This document shows positions 10,285 to 22,995 of a stretch of 64,000 nucleotides of DNA, piece after piece. Made by a program: the position numbers and the translations under genes. Numbering within the stretch: the stretch's first letter is position 1; every line of letters starts with the position of its first letter. The stretch lies in NCBI RefSeq assembly GCF_022229005.1, contig NZ_JAKKFD010000024.1, forward strand, positions 109,054 to 173,053. The letters run 5' to 3'. The notes beneath the pieces are model-generated. The model had not been told where the DNA came from. It made no database searches and saw only the letters and a program-made list of their open reading frames with translations. This DNA comes from Micromonospora trifolii (GTDB lineage: Bacteria; Actinomycetota; Actinomycetes; Mycobacteriales; Micromonosporaceae).

Positions 10285-10468
10285 AACGGAATGGCCCGGC
10301 GACCGTCTCACAACCGCCAGCCGGATCTCGTCCTGCCCCGTCGCCCGCGATGGGCACCTACGAATACAAGTGTACCGGCTTCCCCGCGGAAGCACCCATC
10401 GCCCCCGGCGTGACCGGAAGCCTTCCGGGGAAAGCCCCGTCAGGTGCCGAAGTTATCGGTGATCACCC

Positions 10469-11479
10469 TCACGTCAGTGTGAGAAGGAGGGCCAGAGCCA
10501 GGCCCAGCAGGCTGAGCAGTGCCCCCGCCGCGCCGCAGCTGACCCCGGCCATCGCCAGCCCGCGGCCGGTGAACTGGACCGCGGAGGGCGCGGTCGGCCG
10601 CCGGATCTGCCGCCGGCCGAGCAGCCCGATGACGATCGCCGCCCCGCCGGCCAGCACACCCAGCGCGGCGAACGCCCCGGAGGCCCAGGCCCCGCCGTCG
10701 TTCTTGAAGGCCACTCCGAAGCAGATCACCAGCAGTGAGACCAGGACCGACGCGATCCCCGCCACCAGCGCCCCGATGGCCAGCCCGGAGGTGACCGGTG
10801 CCACGTCCAGGTGCACGACGCCGAACGGCGTACCCGAAACCGACTCCACCCGCTTCGGCGGCCGCCGCTGGTCGTCGGTCGGCGGCGGCGGTACCGAACG
10901 CCCCGGCGTGCCACCCCACCCGGGGCCGTGCCCCGGCGGTGGCGGACCCCAGCCGGGCGGTGCCCCGGGCCCGGACGACGGCGAACCCCAGCCGTACGGC
11001 GCAGCCGGAACGGACGAGGGCGGACCCCACCCAGGCGGCACACCCGGCCCAGACGAGGGCGGACCCCACCCAGGCGGCACACCCGGCCCAGACGAGGGAG
11101 GACCCCACCCAGGCGGCACACCCGGCCCGGAGGGCGACGGACCCCAGCCGTACGGCACTCCCGAACCAGCCGCCGGCGGGCCCCATCCAGGCGGCACACC
11201 CGGCCCGGAGGCCGGCGGGCCCCAGCCGTGCGGCGTCGAGGTCGGTGCGCTGGAGACCGGGTACGGCTGCCCGGAGCCGGACGCCTCGGTCGTGCCCCAG
11301 CCGTTCGCACCCCAACCGGGAGGCGGTGCCGCGGGGGGCGGCGGGCTCGGTGTGGACACCGGTGGGTGTGGCTCGCCGCTCGGACCGGGTCGCGCCCAGT
11401 CGCTCGGCTCGGATGGCGGAACCGGCGGGTCCGGCGGGCCGGCCGGTTCGTCCGCAGGGGGCCGCGCGGGTTCCGTCAC
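10469..11479 (-). CDS. DUF4190-like membrane protein with a long Pro/Gly/Trp repeat region
   Basis: The GTG at 11479 is chosen because AGGAGG lies six bases upstream; the frame continues further 5' without support. The product has 336 residues. The N-terminal 200 are disordered and built on repeats of GWGPPSSGPGVPP, partly perfect 39-bp DNA repeats around 11000-11200. The C-terminal 110 residues contain several hydrophobic helices (SGLAIGALVAGIASVLVSLLV, GVLAGGAAIVIGLLG and LLSLLGLALALLL regions), the arrangement seen in DUF4190 proteins. Function is unknown; a membrane location is inferred. It is followed on the left by the str leader. Confidence 0.75.
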   Translation of the reverse strand: MTEPARPPADEPAGPPDPPVPPSEPSDWARPGPSGEPHPPVSTPSPPPPAAPPPGWGANGWGTTEASGSGQPYPVSSAPTSTPHGWGPPASGPGVPPGWGPPAAGSGVPYGWGPSPSGPGVPPGWGPPSSGPGVPPGWGPPSSGPGVPPGWGPPSSVPAAPYGWGSPSSGPGAPPGWGPPPPGHGPGWGGTPGRSVPPPPTDDQRRPPKRVESVSGTPFGVVHLDVAPVTSGLAIGALVAGIASVLVSLLVICFGVAFKNDGGAWASGAFAALGVLAGGAAIVIGLLGRRQIRRPTAPSAVQFTGRGLAMAGVSCGAAGALLSLLGLALALLLTLT

Positions 11480-11579
11480 GAGGTCCTCCTGTCGAAAGGC
11501 CGCCACCGCCACATGGCGGACACCGGCCAGGCTACCGCCGCGAGCGTCGCCGCCCGCGCCGGGCGGGGCCACCGGCGGC

Positions 11580-11948
11580 TCAGTCCATGTTCGCCGGGTA
11601 GTCGTGGCCGAACGGGGCACCGGCCAACCGGACCACCCCGATGACCACAGCGGCCACCACGCTGACCGCGACCAGCACCAGGCCGGTCCAGGCCATCCAC
11701 TCCCCCCGTCGCAGCCAGACGCCGCCGGTCAGGAAACCCCCCGAGGCGTACGCCTCCCGGCGCGCCTGCCGGGCCAGTTGCAGGGCCACCGTGGCGGGCA
11801 CCACGCCACCGATGAACAGCCCGGTCAGCATGCCGAGCAGGCCCAGCGCGAAGACCGCCCGTGCCTTCGTGGCGCGGGCCGGGTCCGGGTCCAGCGGGTG
11901 GCGTACGCCCTGCTGGGCGACGGACACCTGCCCGGGTGCTGTCGTCAT
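11580..11948 (-). CDS. Small DUF4190-like membrane protein
   Basis: The 122-residue product has a polar N-terminus of about 28 residues. Two hydrophobic segments follow (ARAVFALGLLGMLTGLFIGG and MAWTGLVLVAVSVVAAVVIG), separated by a basic stretch. It sits about 100 bases upstream of the larger DUF4190-like gene and just after the rpoC terminator, and the two are probably co-transcribed. Family assignment rests on topology and on the neighbour, so it is tentative. Function is unknown. Confidence 0.7.
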   Translation of the reverse strand: MTTAPGQVSVAQQGVRHPLDPDPARATKARAVFALGLLGMLTGLFIGGVVPATVALQLARQARREAYASGGFLTGGVWLRRGEWMAWTGLVLVAVSVVAAVVIGVVRLAGAPFGHDYPANMD

Positions 11949-11992
11949 CCCCCCATCATGCCGAACCCGGCCCAGGGGTGGGTGGGCACGGA

Positions 11993-12032
11993 CACGACGA
12001 GGCCCCCGGCTTTCACCGGGGGCCTCGTCGTG
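11993..12032 (-). terminator. Terminator of rpoBC
   Basis: A perfect 17-bp stem (CACGACGAGGCCCCCGG with its complement) encloses a 6-base loop, starting 11 bases after the rpoC stop. It has no clear T-tract, in keeping with many actinobacterial terminators. It may serve both directions. Confidence 0.85.
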
Positions 12033-12042
12033 TGACTGGTGC

Positions 12043-15930
<3,888 letters not shown>

Positions 15931-15973
15931 TATGTCCCCTATGTCGTCGTCTGTACTGCTAATTCTCGGGTGG

Positions 15974-16001
15974 GGTCGGGGGCCGGCGAGCCGGCCCCCG
16001 A
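15974..16001 (-). terminator. Hairpin between rpoB and rpoC
   Basis: GTCGGGGGCCGG and CCGGCCCCCGAC form a perfect 12-bp stem with a 4-base loop (CTCG on the minus strand), nine bases after the rpoB stop. It resembles a terminator but lies inside the rpoBC transcript, so it may act as a partial attenuator, a processing site or a 3'-end stabiliser. Confidence 0.55.
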
Positions 16002-16010
16002 CCGCTCACC

Positions 16011-19000
16011 TCAGACCTCTTCGACCGAGCTCGGCTCGCGCCGGGACAGGTCGATGCCCAGCTCCTCAGCGGCCCGGAACACCTCGTCGTCGGTCTCGCG
16101 CATTTCCAGGGCCACACCGTCGCTGGAGAGAACCTCAACGTTGAGGCACAGCGACTGCAGCTCCTTGAGCAGCACCTTGAACGACTCCGGGATGCCCGGC
16201 TCCGGGATGTTCTCGCCCTTGACGATGGCCTCGTAGACCTTCACTCGGCCGAGCACGTCGTCGGACTTGATCGTGAGCAGCTCCTGCAGGGCGTAGGCAG
16301 CGCCGTACGCCTGCATCGCCCAGCACTCCATCTCACCGAAACGCTGACCACCGAACTGCGCCTTACCACCCAGCGGCTGCTGCGTGATCATCGAGTACGG
16401 GCCGGTCGAACGAGCGTGGATCTTGTCGTCGACCAGGTGGTTGAGCTTCAGGATGTAGACGTAGCCGACCGCGATCGGGTCCGGCAGTGGCTCGCCGGAA
16501 CGACCATCGAACAACTGCGCCTTGCCGGTACGCCCGATCAGCTGCTTGCCGTCCCGGTTGGGCAGGGTCGACTCGAGCAGGCCGGAGATCTCCTCCTCGC
16601 GAGCACCATCGAAGACCGGGGTGGCCACGTTGGTGTCGCCCTCGGACTCGTGCGCCTCGATCGAGCGCAGCTGGCGCTTCCAATCGGCGTCGTCGCCCTC
16701 GACCTTCCAACCGGTCTTGGCGACCCAACCGAGGTGGGTCTCCAGCACCTGGCCGATGTTCATCCGGCTCGGCACACCGAGCGGGTTGAGCACGATGTCG
16801 ACCGGGGTGCCGTCCTCAAGGAACGGCATGTCCTCGATCGGCAGGATCTTCGAGATGACACCCTTGTTGCCGTGCCGGCCGGCGAGCTTGTCGCCGTCCT
16901 GGATCTTGCGCTTCTGGGCGACGTAGACCCGGACCAGCTCGTTGACACCCGGCGGCAACTCGTCGCCGTCCTCGCGGGAGAACGTGCGCACACCGATGAC
17001 CGTGCCGGTCTCGCCGTGCGGCACCTTCAGCGAGGTGTCCCGAACCTCACGCGCCTTCTCACCGAAGATCGCGCGGAGCAGCCGCTCCTCCGGGGTCAGC
17101 TCGGTCTCGCCCTTGGGCGTGACCTTGCCGACCAGGATGTCACCGGGGACGACCTCGGCGCCGATCCGGATGATGCCGCGCTCGTCGAGGTCAGCGAGCA
17201 TTTCCTCGCTGACGTTCGGGATGTCGCGGGTGATCTCCTCCGGACCGAGCTTGGTGTCCCGGGCGTCGACCTCGTGCTCCTCGATGTGGATCGAGGTGAG
17301 CACGTCCTGCTGCACGAGGCGCTGCGACAGGATGATCGCGTCCTCGTAGTTGTGGCCCTCCCAGCACATGAACGCCACCAGCAGGTTGCGTCCGAGTGCC
17401 ATCTCGCCCTCGTCGGTGCACGGACCGTCGGCGATGACCTGACCGGCCTCGACGCGGTCGCCCTCGAAGACGACCGGCTTCTGGTTGACGCAGGAGCCGG
17501 CGTTGGAGCGGCGGAACTTGTGCAGCAGGTACGTCCGGCGGTGGCCGTCATCCTGGTGGATGGTGACGTAGTCGGCGCAGAGGTCCTCGATCACACCGCC
17601 GACCTCGGCGACCACCACGTCGCCAGCGTCGACAGCGGCCCGGTACTCCATGCCCGTACCCACGAGCGGCGCCTCGGCCTTGACCAGCGGCACCGCCTGG
17701 CGCTGCATGTTCGCGCCCATCAATGCCCGGTTGGCGTCGTCGTGCTCGAGGAACGGGATCATGGCGGTCGCGACCGAGGTCATCTGCCGGGGCGAGACGT
17801 CCATGTAGTCGACGGCACCGGGGAGGACGTCCTCGGTCTCGCCGCCCTTACGACGGCAGAGCACCCGCTCCTCGGCAAACGTGCCGTCAGCCTTCAGGCG
17901 CGCGTTGGCCTGGGCCTTGACGAACCGGTCCTCCTCGTCCGCGGTCAGGTAGTCGATCTGGTCGGTGACCCGACCCTCGACGACCTTCCGGTACGGCGTC
18001 TCGATGAAGCCGAACGGGTTGACCCGGGCAAAGGTGGACAGCGCGCCGATCAGGCCGATGTTCGGGCCTTCCGGCGTCTCGATCGGGCACATCCGGCCGT
18101 AGTGGGACGGGTGCACGTCGCGGACCTCGAAGCCGGCCCGCTCCCGGGACAGACCACCCGGGCCGAGCGCGCTCAGCCGACGCCGGTGGGTCAGGCCCGC
18201 CAGCGGGTTGGTCTGGTCCATGAACTGGGACAGCTGGGACGTCCCGAAGAACTCCTTGATCGCCGCCACCACCGGGCGGATGTTGATCAGGGTCTGCGGG
18301 GTGATCGCCTCGACGTCCTGCGTGGTCATCCGCTCGCGGACGACACGCTCCATCCGGGACAGGCCGACCCGAACCTGGTTCTGGATCAGCTCGCCCACGG
18401 TACGGAGGCGCCGGTTACCGAAGTGGTCGATGTCGTCGGCCTCGTAGCCGTCCTCACCGGCGTGCAGCCGGCACAGGTACTCCACGGTGGCGACGATGTC
18501 GTCCTCGGTCAGCGTGCCGGTGGTGATCGGCACACCAACTTCGAGCTTCTTGTTGAACTTGTAGCGCCCGACCTTGGCGACGTCGTACCTCTTCGGGTTG
18601 AAGAAGAGGTTGTCGAGCAGGGTCTGGGCGTTCTCGCGCGTCGGCGGCTCGCCAGGGCGCAGCTTGCGGTAGATGTCGAGCAGAGCCTCGTCGGCGCCGG
18701 CGATGTGGTCCTTCTCGAGCGTGGTCATCATCAGCTCGGACCAGCCGAACTTCTCACGGATTCGCTCGGCCGACCATCCGATGGCCTTGAGCAGGACGGT
18801 GACGGCCTGCCGACGCTTGCGGTCGATACGTACACCGACCGTGTCGCGCTTATCGATGTCGAACTCCAGCCAGGCACCCCGACTCGGGATGACCTTGACG
18901 CTGGAGAGGTCGCGGTCGGAGGTCTTGTCCGGCTGCTTGTCGAAGTACACGCCCGGAGACCGGACGAGCTGGCTGACCACGACGCGCTCGGTGCCGTTGA

Positions 19001-19442
19001 TGACGAAGGTGCCCTTGGGCGTCATCATCGGGAAGTCACCCATGAACACCGTCTGGCTCTTGATCTCGCCAGTGGTGTTGTTGGTGAACTCCGCGGTCAC
19101 GAAGAGCGGAGCGCAGTAGGTCAGGTCCTTCTCCTTGCACTCCTCGATCGAGGCCTTGACCTCGTCGAAGCGCGGCGCTGAGAAGGAGAGCGACATGGTG
19201 CCGGAGAAGTCCTCAATGGGACTGATCTCTTCAAGGATCTCCGCGAGACCCGATCGTGCGTGCGGGTCGTCCGCCGACCGGCCCTGCCAAGCCTCGTTGC
19301 CGACGAGCCAGTCGAAGGACTCGTTCTGGATGGCAAGGAGGTTGGGGACCTCGAGGTGTTCGGTGATCCTGCCGAATGAAACTCGGCGGGGAGCGAATGC
19401 GCTCGACGTACGACTGGTCTTCGCAGGGCGGGAAGCTGCCAA
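16011..19442 (-). CDS. rpoB: DNA-directed RNA polymerase subunit beta
   Basis: This is the second large catalytic subunit of RNA polymerase. The start is a TTG at 19440-19442 (read LAASRPAKTSRTSS), preceded by GGAAGGA seven bases upstream. The open frame extends 54 codons further but has no family similarity there. The 1143 residues include the rifampicin region (GTSQLSQFMDQTNPLAG then THRRRLSALGPGG, about residues 398-428) with the usual Asp, His and Ser, so a rifampicin-sensitive form is expected. The lineage-typical C-terminus is intact. It has its own promoter and is separated from rplL by a terminator. Confidence 0.98.
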   Translation of the reverse strand: MAASRPAKTSRTSSAFAPRRVSFGRITEHLEVPNLLAIQNESFDWLVGNEAWQGRSADDPHARSGLAEILEEISPIEDFSGTMSLSFSAPRFDEVKASIEECKEKDLTYCAPLFVTAEFTNNTTGEIKSQTVFMGDFPMMTPKGTFVINGTERVVVSQLVRSPGVYFDKQPDKTSDRDLSSVKVIPSRGAWLEFDIDKRDTVGVRIDRKRRQAVTVLLKAIGWSAERIREKFGWSELMMTTLEKDHIAGADEALLDIYRKLRPGEPPTRENAQTLLDNLFFNPKRYDVAKVGRYKFNKKLEVGVPITTGTLTEDDIVATVEYLCRLHAGEDGYEADDIDHFGNRRLRTVGELIQNQVRVGLSRMERVVRERMTTQDVEAITPQTLINIRPVVAAIKEFFGTSQLSQFMDQTNPLAGLTHRRRLSALGPGGLSRERAGFEVRDVHPSHYGRMCPIETPEGPNIGLIGALSTFARVNPFGFIETPYRKVVEGRVTDQIDYLTADEEDRFVKAQANARLKADGTFAEERVLCRRKGGETEDVLPGAVDYMDVSPRQMTSVATAMIPFLEHDDANRALMGANMQRQAVPLVKAEAPLVGTGMEYRAAVDAGDVVVAEVGGVIEDLCADYVTIHQDDGHRRTYLLHKFRRSNAGSCVNQKPVVFEGDRVEAGQVIADGPCTDEGEMALGRNLLVAFMCWEGHNYEDAIILSQRLVQQDVLTSIHIEEHEVDARDTKLGPEEITRDIPNVSEEMLADLDERGIIRIGAEVVPGDILVGKVTPKGETELTPEERLLRAIFGEKAREVRDTSLKVPHGETGTVIGVRTFSREDGDELPPGVNELVRVYVAQKRKIQDGDKLAGRHGNKGVISKILPIEDMPFLEDGTPVDIVLNPLGVPSRMNIGQVLETHLGWVAKTGWKVEGDDADWKRQLRSIEAHESEGDTNVATPVFDGAREEEISGLLESTLPNRDGKQLIGRTGKAQLFDGRSGEPLPDPIAVGYVYILKLNHLVDDKIHARSTGPYSMITQQPLGGKAQFGGQRFGEMECWAMQAYGAAYALQELLTIKSDDVLGRVKVYEAIVKGENIPEPGIPESFKVLLKELQSLCLNVEVLSSDGVALEMRETDDEVFRAAEELGIDLSRREPSSVEEV

Positions 19443-19569
19443 GATGCGTCCTTCCGAGGACCGGTGCTGCAGAACGGCTGGTACGCGTGCACTCCAATGA
19501 CCCCACCAGAAATATCCGTAAACGGACATTTCCGAGCAGGGGTCAAGTCGGAAGGCAGCGCAAACTAGC

Positions 19570-19598
19570 AGTGTAGCCGAGAGGCTAACCGCTGTCCA
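19570..19598 (-). promoter_or_regulatory. Putative rpoB promoter
   Basis: TGGACA (19593-19598) and TACACT (19570-19575) are 17 bases apart on the minus strand, giving a leader of about 120 bases before the TTG start. The remaining part of the 569-base rplL-rpoB gap contains the rplL terminator and no visible gene. Confidence 0.6.
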
Positions 19599-19920
19599 GC
19601 CCACCCCGCAGGTTGTTTGCGGAGCGCGCCTCGGCCCCCGTCAACCGGGGTCTGCCGGGCCGCTCAGAACGCAACTCCCCACTGGGCCGCTCGGGTGACA
19701 GCGGCCGATGGTGCCGTCGCTGTCATACCCACGTCGTGGCCGTCGCAAGCGCGGTGTCTTGCTGGTGTCAGCGTGCCTGGCAGCCCCGGGCCGCGTCAAG
19801 GGCCGGTATCCGGGTTGTCCCTTGTTTCCCACTGGAGGGCGACCCGCCACGCTCGTTCGGGACAAGGGTACCCATGGTCGGAGCCCAGCTCAGGACCTGT
19901 CGCAAGCAGATCCACCAAAA

Positions 19921-19957
19921 CGGCGGGCGGTGATCCGTGTCGGATCACCGCCCGCCG
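19921..19957 (-). terminator. Terminator downstream of rplL
   Basis: CGGCGGGCGGTGATCC and its exact complement (16 bp) flank a 5-base loop 55 bases after the rplL stop. It separates the rplJL transcript from rpoBC, unlike the E. coli arrangement where these are co-transcribed through an attenuator. Confidence 0.85.
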
Positions 19958-20011
19958 CGACGCGATGGTGTCCCAGCTCACGAGCCGGGTACGCGTTGGT
20001 GGAACGTCAGG

Positions 20012-20398
20012 TCACTTGAGGGTGACCTTGGCGCCTTCACCCTCGAGCTTGGCCTTCGCCTTCTCGGCGGTCTCCTTGTTGACCTTCTCCAGGATGGCCT
20101 TCGGCGCGGACTCGACCGCGTCCTTGGCCTCCTTGAGGCCCAGGCCGGTCAGCTCACGCACGACCTTGATGACCTGGATCTTCTTGCCGCCGTCAGCCTC
20201 GAGGATGACGTCGAACTCGTCCTGCTCCGGCTCGGCCTCGGCCGCAGCGCCACCGGCACCACCGGCAGCGGCAACCGCGACCGGAGCAGCGGCGGTGACC
20301 TCGAAGGTCGTCTCGAACTGCTTCACGAACTCAGAGAGCTCGATCAGCGTCATCTCCTTGAACGCGTCGAGCAGCTCGTCGGTGCTGAGCTTCGCCAT
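20012..20398 (-). CDS. rplL: 50S ribosomal protein L7/L12
   Basis: The 128-residue protein has the N-terminal dimerisation helix region (LSTDELLDAFKEMTLIELSEF), an Ala/Gly/Glu hinge and the C-terminal GTPase-factor-binding domain (KIQVIKVVRELTGLGLKEAK). It forms the L12 stalk on L10, which recruits EF-Tu, EF-G, IF2 and RF3. It lies 54 bases after rplJ. The length is normal. Confidence 0.98.
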   Translation of the reverse strand: MAKLSTDELLDAFKEMTLIELSEFVKQFETTFEVTAAAPVAVAAAGGAGGAAAEAEPEQDEFDVILEADGGKKIQVIKVVRELTGLGLKEAKDAVESAPKAILEKVNKETAEKAKAKLEGEGAKVTLK

Positions 20399-20452
20399 AT
20401 CTGGCGTCCTTTCCTGATTCTGTTAAGTAAGAACTGGTGCGCCGTGGGGGCC

Positions 20453-20998
20453 TCAGGCCGCCTCGGCGCCCTCCTTCTCGCGCTTGTCCTGCAGTGCAGC
20501 CGCCAGACGGGCGGTCTTCGACAGCGGGGCCTGGAACAGGGCCGCGGCCTTGCTCAGGTTGCCCTTCATCGCGCCGGCCAGCTTGGCCAGCAGCACCTCG
20601 CGGGACTCAAGGTCGGCGAGCTTCGTGACCTCGGCCGCGGTGATGGCCTTGCCCTCGAAGACACCGCCCTTGATGACGAGCTTCGGGTTGGCCTTCGCGA
20701 AGTCGCGAAGCCCCTTCGCCGCCTCGACGACGTCGCCCGAAACGAAAGTCAGCGCGGTAGGACCGGTGAACAGCTCGTCGAGGCCGGTGATGCCCGCGTC
20801 CGTCGCAGCACGCTTGGCCAGCGTGTTCTTCGCGACCGTGTAGCTGGTATCGGCGCCGAGCGAGCGCCGAAGCTGGGTGAGCTGGGAAACCGTCAGACCG
20901 CGGTACTCGGTCAGCACGGTGGCGCCCGAGCTGCGGAAGCTCTCGGTCAGCTCAGCGACGGCCGTGGCCTTGTCGGCCCGAATCGGCTTGTCCGCCAT
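20453..20998 (-). CDS. rplJ: 50S ribosomal protein L10
   Basis: The 181-residue protein begins MADKPIRADKATAVAELTE and contains the L10 core (LTEYRGLTVSQLTQLRRSL, NTLAKRAATDAGI). Its C-terminal helix anchors the L12 dimers. L10 with L12 normally represses its own operon by binding the leader RNA; a 260-base leader with a hairpin and T-run is present here. Confidence 0.98.
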   Translation of the reverse strand: MADKPIRADKATAVAELTESFRSSGATVLTEYRGLTVSQLTQLRRSLGADTSYTVAKNTLAKRAATDAGITGLDELFTGPTALTFVSGDVVEAAKGLRDFAKANPKLVIKGGVFEGKAITAAEVTKLADLESREVLLAKLAGAMKGNLSKAAALFQAPLSKTARLAAALQDKREKEGAEAA

Positions 20999-21075
20999 GT
21001 CCCTCCTCTCTCGTTACTCGAGGCTGGTCACCGTCTCGGCCGAAGCCGGAACGGGGCGGAGGCAGCGCGACAACG

Positions 21076-21104
21076 AAAAAGCCCCGGCGCAGGGCGCACG
21101 GGGC
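21076..21104 (-). terminator. Intrinsic terminator-like hairpin in the rplJ leader
   Basis: On the minus strand GCCCCG...CGGGGC (21081-21104) is followed directly by TTTTT (21076-21080), the only clear T-tract terminator in this gene block. It lies 78 bases before the rplJ start and within the transcript proposed to begin near 21263, so it fits an attenuator in an L10-type leader. A second stem-forming stretch (GGTCCGCCGACC, 21127-21138) lies upstream in the leader. Confidence 0.65.
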
Positions 21105-21269
21105 GAGGGCCGGCGGATCGTCATGGTCGGCGGACCATGCTCACTGCCGAGTTACGCTTGCCGCCCTACGCGGGTCGCCCGTTGTCGCGGGACCTTCGAC
21201 CGTGCCGAAGCACGGTGACCAGCGGTCTCTGGGTGGTTCCTCATCCATGAGAACACGGATGACGGTTGA

Positions 21270-21298
21270 AGAATACGCGCACCGGCCAGCAGCACCAA
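21270..21298 (-). promoter_or_regulatory. Putative rplJL promoter
   Basis: TTGGTG (21293-21298) and TATTCT (21270-21275) are separated by 17 bases on the minus strand. The position gives a leader of about 260 bases holding the hairpin at 21076-21104. No gene is visible in 20999-21338. Confidence 0.5.
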
Positions 21299-21338
21299 AT
21301 CGCACCCGGTGAGCCACGTCACCCGCTACCTGCGCCGG

Positions 21339-22028
21339 TCAGCCCTCGGCCCGGCGCCGCCACAGGTAGCCGCCGACGACCGCAGCGCTCCAGGCCAGCG
21401 CCCACCCGGTCAGCCCCAGCAGCGTCAGCGCGGCGGCGTCGCCGGCGGTGGTGCGGGCGGCCGCCATGATCGGCGGCGCCAGCCAGGGGGCCACCGAGCC
21501 GGTCAGGCCGAACACCACAGCGCCGACCCCGCCGAGGGTCAGCACCGCGACGCCGTACCCGGCACCGCCCACCGACGCCCGGCTGGCCAACGCCCCAAGG
21601 GCAACCGCAGCGGGTACGACAAGCAGGTGCGCCCACAAGCCCAGCGCCAGCCCGACCGGAATCGACCGGTCCCCCGGGCCGACCGGGCCGGACACCCCGC
21701 CGACCAGCCACGGAAAGAGCAGCGCGACGGCCACCGTCACCAGCGCCGCCACAGCGGCGGCGAGCAGCCCGGACAACCGCTCCCGGGCCACCCCGACAGT
21801 CACCTGCGCCAGCCGGCGCTGCACGTCCGGCTCGACGTCCAACAGGATCTTGGTCTGCCAGGCGAGCACCGGGAAGAGCACCACAGCGGAGACCCCGTAC
21901 GCCTCCGCCGGCTGGGCGCGGCCACCGCCGTAGAGGGTGCCGAGCGTGATCAGGCCGGCGAGCAACGGCGCCAACGCCCGGCCGGTTCGCAGGAGACCGG
22001 CCAACCGCATCCGGGCCAGGGCGCTCAC
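21339..22028 (-). CDS. ABC transporter permease (ABC-2-like)
   Basis: The 229-residue protein has about six hydrophobic segments (for example AVVLFPVLAWQTKILL, LSGLLAAAVAALVTVAVALL, LWAHLLVVPAAVALGALAS, GVAVLTLGGVGAVVFGL) and no soluble domain. Its start overlaps the stop of the ATP-binding gene in an ATGA, so the two form one transporter. The substrate is unknown. A Pro/Gly-free membrane core with a short basic C-terminus is all that can be said. Confidence 0.75.
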   Translation of the reverse strand: MSALARMRLAGLLRTGRALAPLLAGLITLGTLYGGGRAQPAEAYGVSAVVLFPVLAWQTKILLDVEPDVQRRLAQVTVGVARERLSGLLAAAVAALVTVAVALLFPWLVGGVSGPVGPGDRSIPVGLALGLWAHLLVVPAAVALGALASRASVGGAGYGVAVLTLGGVGAVVFGLTGSVAPWLAPPIMAAARTTAGDAAALTLLGLTGWALAWSAAVVGGYLWRRRAEG

Positions 22029-22915
22029 CGGGTCTCCCCCGCCGTCGGCTCGACCACCGGGTCGGCGGCCTCCGGCTGCACCGCTGCCAGCTCCCCGGCG
22101 GCCCCGGGCGACGGCTCGGCGGGTCGGGCGGCACCTGCCGACCGGAGCGGCTCGGCGGGTCGGGCCTGGGGTGCTGCGGTGGAGGCGTCGGAGCGTACCC
22201 GCAGCACCTGGTGGCCCTCGGCGCGCAACCGGGCGACGGTGCCGGCGACCCGCGCGGCCGGCACCGCGACCTCGACCACAGCGATCGTCTCGTCCGTCGA
22301 CGACGTCTCCTCGGAGAGCGAACCGTCGGCCACCAACCAGCGGCGCGCGGCCGGCAGCCGGACCGTCTCGCCGCGGTGGTCACTGATCAGGACGGACCCG
22401 TCGGCGGCGAGCACGTCGGCGATCAGCTCCGGCACCAACTCGCGGGTGGTGGCGTCCAGCCCTTCCCACGGCTCGTCGAGCACCAGCAGGCCCGGCGGAC
22501 GCAGCATCGCCTGGGCGAGACCGACCTTCTGCGCGGTGCCCTTGGACAGCTCCGGCAACCGGACCGAGCGGAAGCCGGACAGCCCGAGCCGGTCCGTCCA
22601 GAAGGTCACCGCCTCGTCAGCCGCCGCCCTGCCCAGCCCTGCCACCCGGGCCATCCCGGTCAGGTAGCGGGTCACAGTGAACGGTTGGTCGGCGGGGAAA
22701 CGCTCCGGCACCCAGCCCACCCGCGCCGGCCGGTCGGTGACCCGACCCCGGCCCGGCCGGAGGACCCCCGCGGCCACCTGGAGCAGTGTCGACTTGCCCA
22801 CCCCGTTGCGGCCCAGCACTATCGCTGCCTCGCCGGGACCGATCCGTACGTCGATGCCCTGCAGCACCCACGGCCCCCGCCGGTGGTACCGCAACCAGAC
22901 GTTCTCCAGCCGCAT
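22025..22915 (-). CDS. ABC transporter ATP-binding protein
   Basis: The start is placed at 22915 (MRLENVWLRYHRRG); the open frame runs on upstream antisense-style through rplA and is not coding there. The 296 residues have Walker A (GRNGVGKST at 35-43), a signature variant (LSKGTAQK), Walker B (LLVLDEPWEGLD) and the switch His (ISDHRGE). About 90 residues after the NTPase core are Ala/Pro-rich and probably flexible. It is coupled to the permease gene that follows. Its substrate cannot be predicted. Confidence 0.85.
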   Translation of the reverse strand: MRLENVWLRYHRRGPWVLQGIDVRIGPGEAAIVLGRNGVGKSTLLQVAAGVLRPGRGRVTDRPARVGWVPERFPADQPFTVTRYLTGMARVAGLGRAAADEAVTFWTDRLGLSGFRSVRLPELSKGTAQKVGLAQAMLRPPGLLVLDEPWEGLDATTRELVPELIADVLAADGSVLISDHRGETVRLPAARRWLVADGSLSEETSSTDETIAVVEVAVPAARVAGTVARLRAEGHQVLRVRSDASTAAPQARPAEPLRSAGAARPAEPSPGAAGELAAVQPEAADPVVEPTAGETR

Positions 22916-22942
22916 GGCGTCGAGCCTGCCACACCTCGAACG

Positions 22943-22980
22943 CGCCGGGGCGCCGCCACGGTCGTGGCGGCGCCCCGGCG
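22943..22980 (-). terminator. Terminator of rplKA
   Basis: A perfect 17-bp GC-rich stem (CGCCGGGGCGCCGCCAC and complement) with a 4-base loop begins 16 bases after the rplA stop and ends before the ABC transporter start. Confidence 0.85.
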
Positions 22981-22995
22981 GAGCGATCTGTCGGC

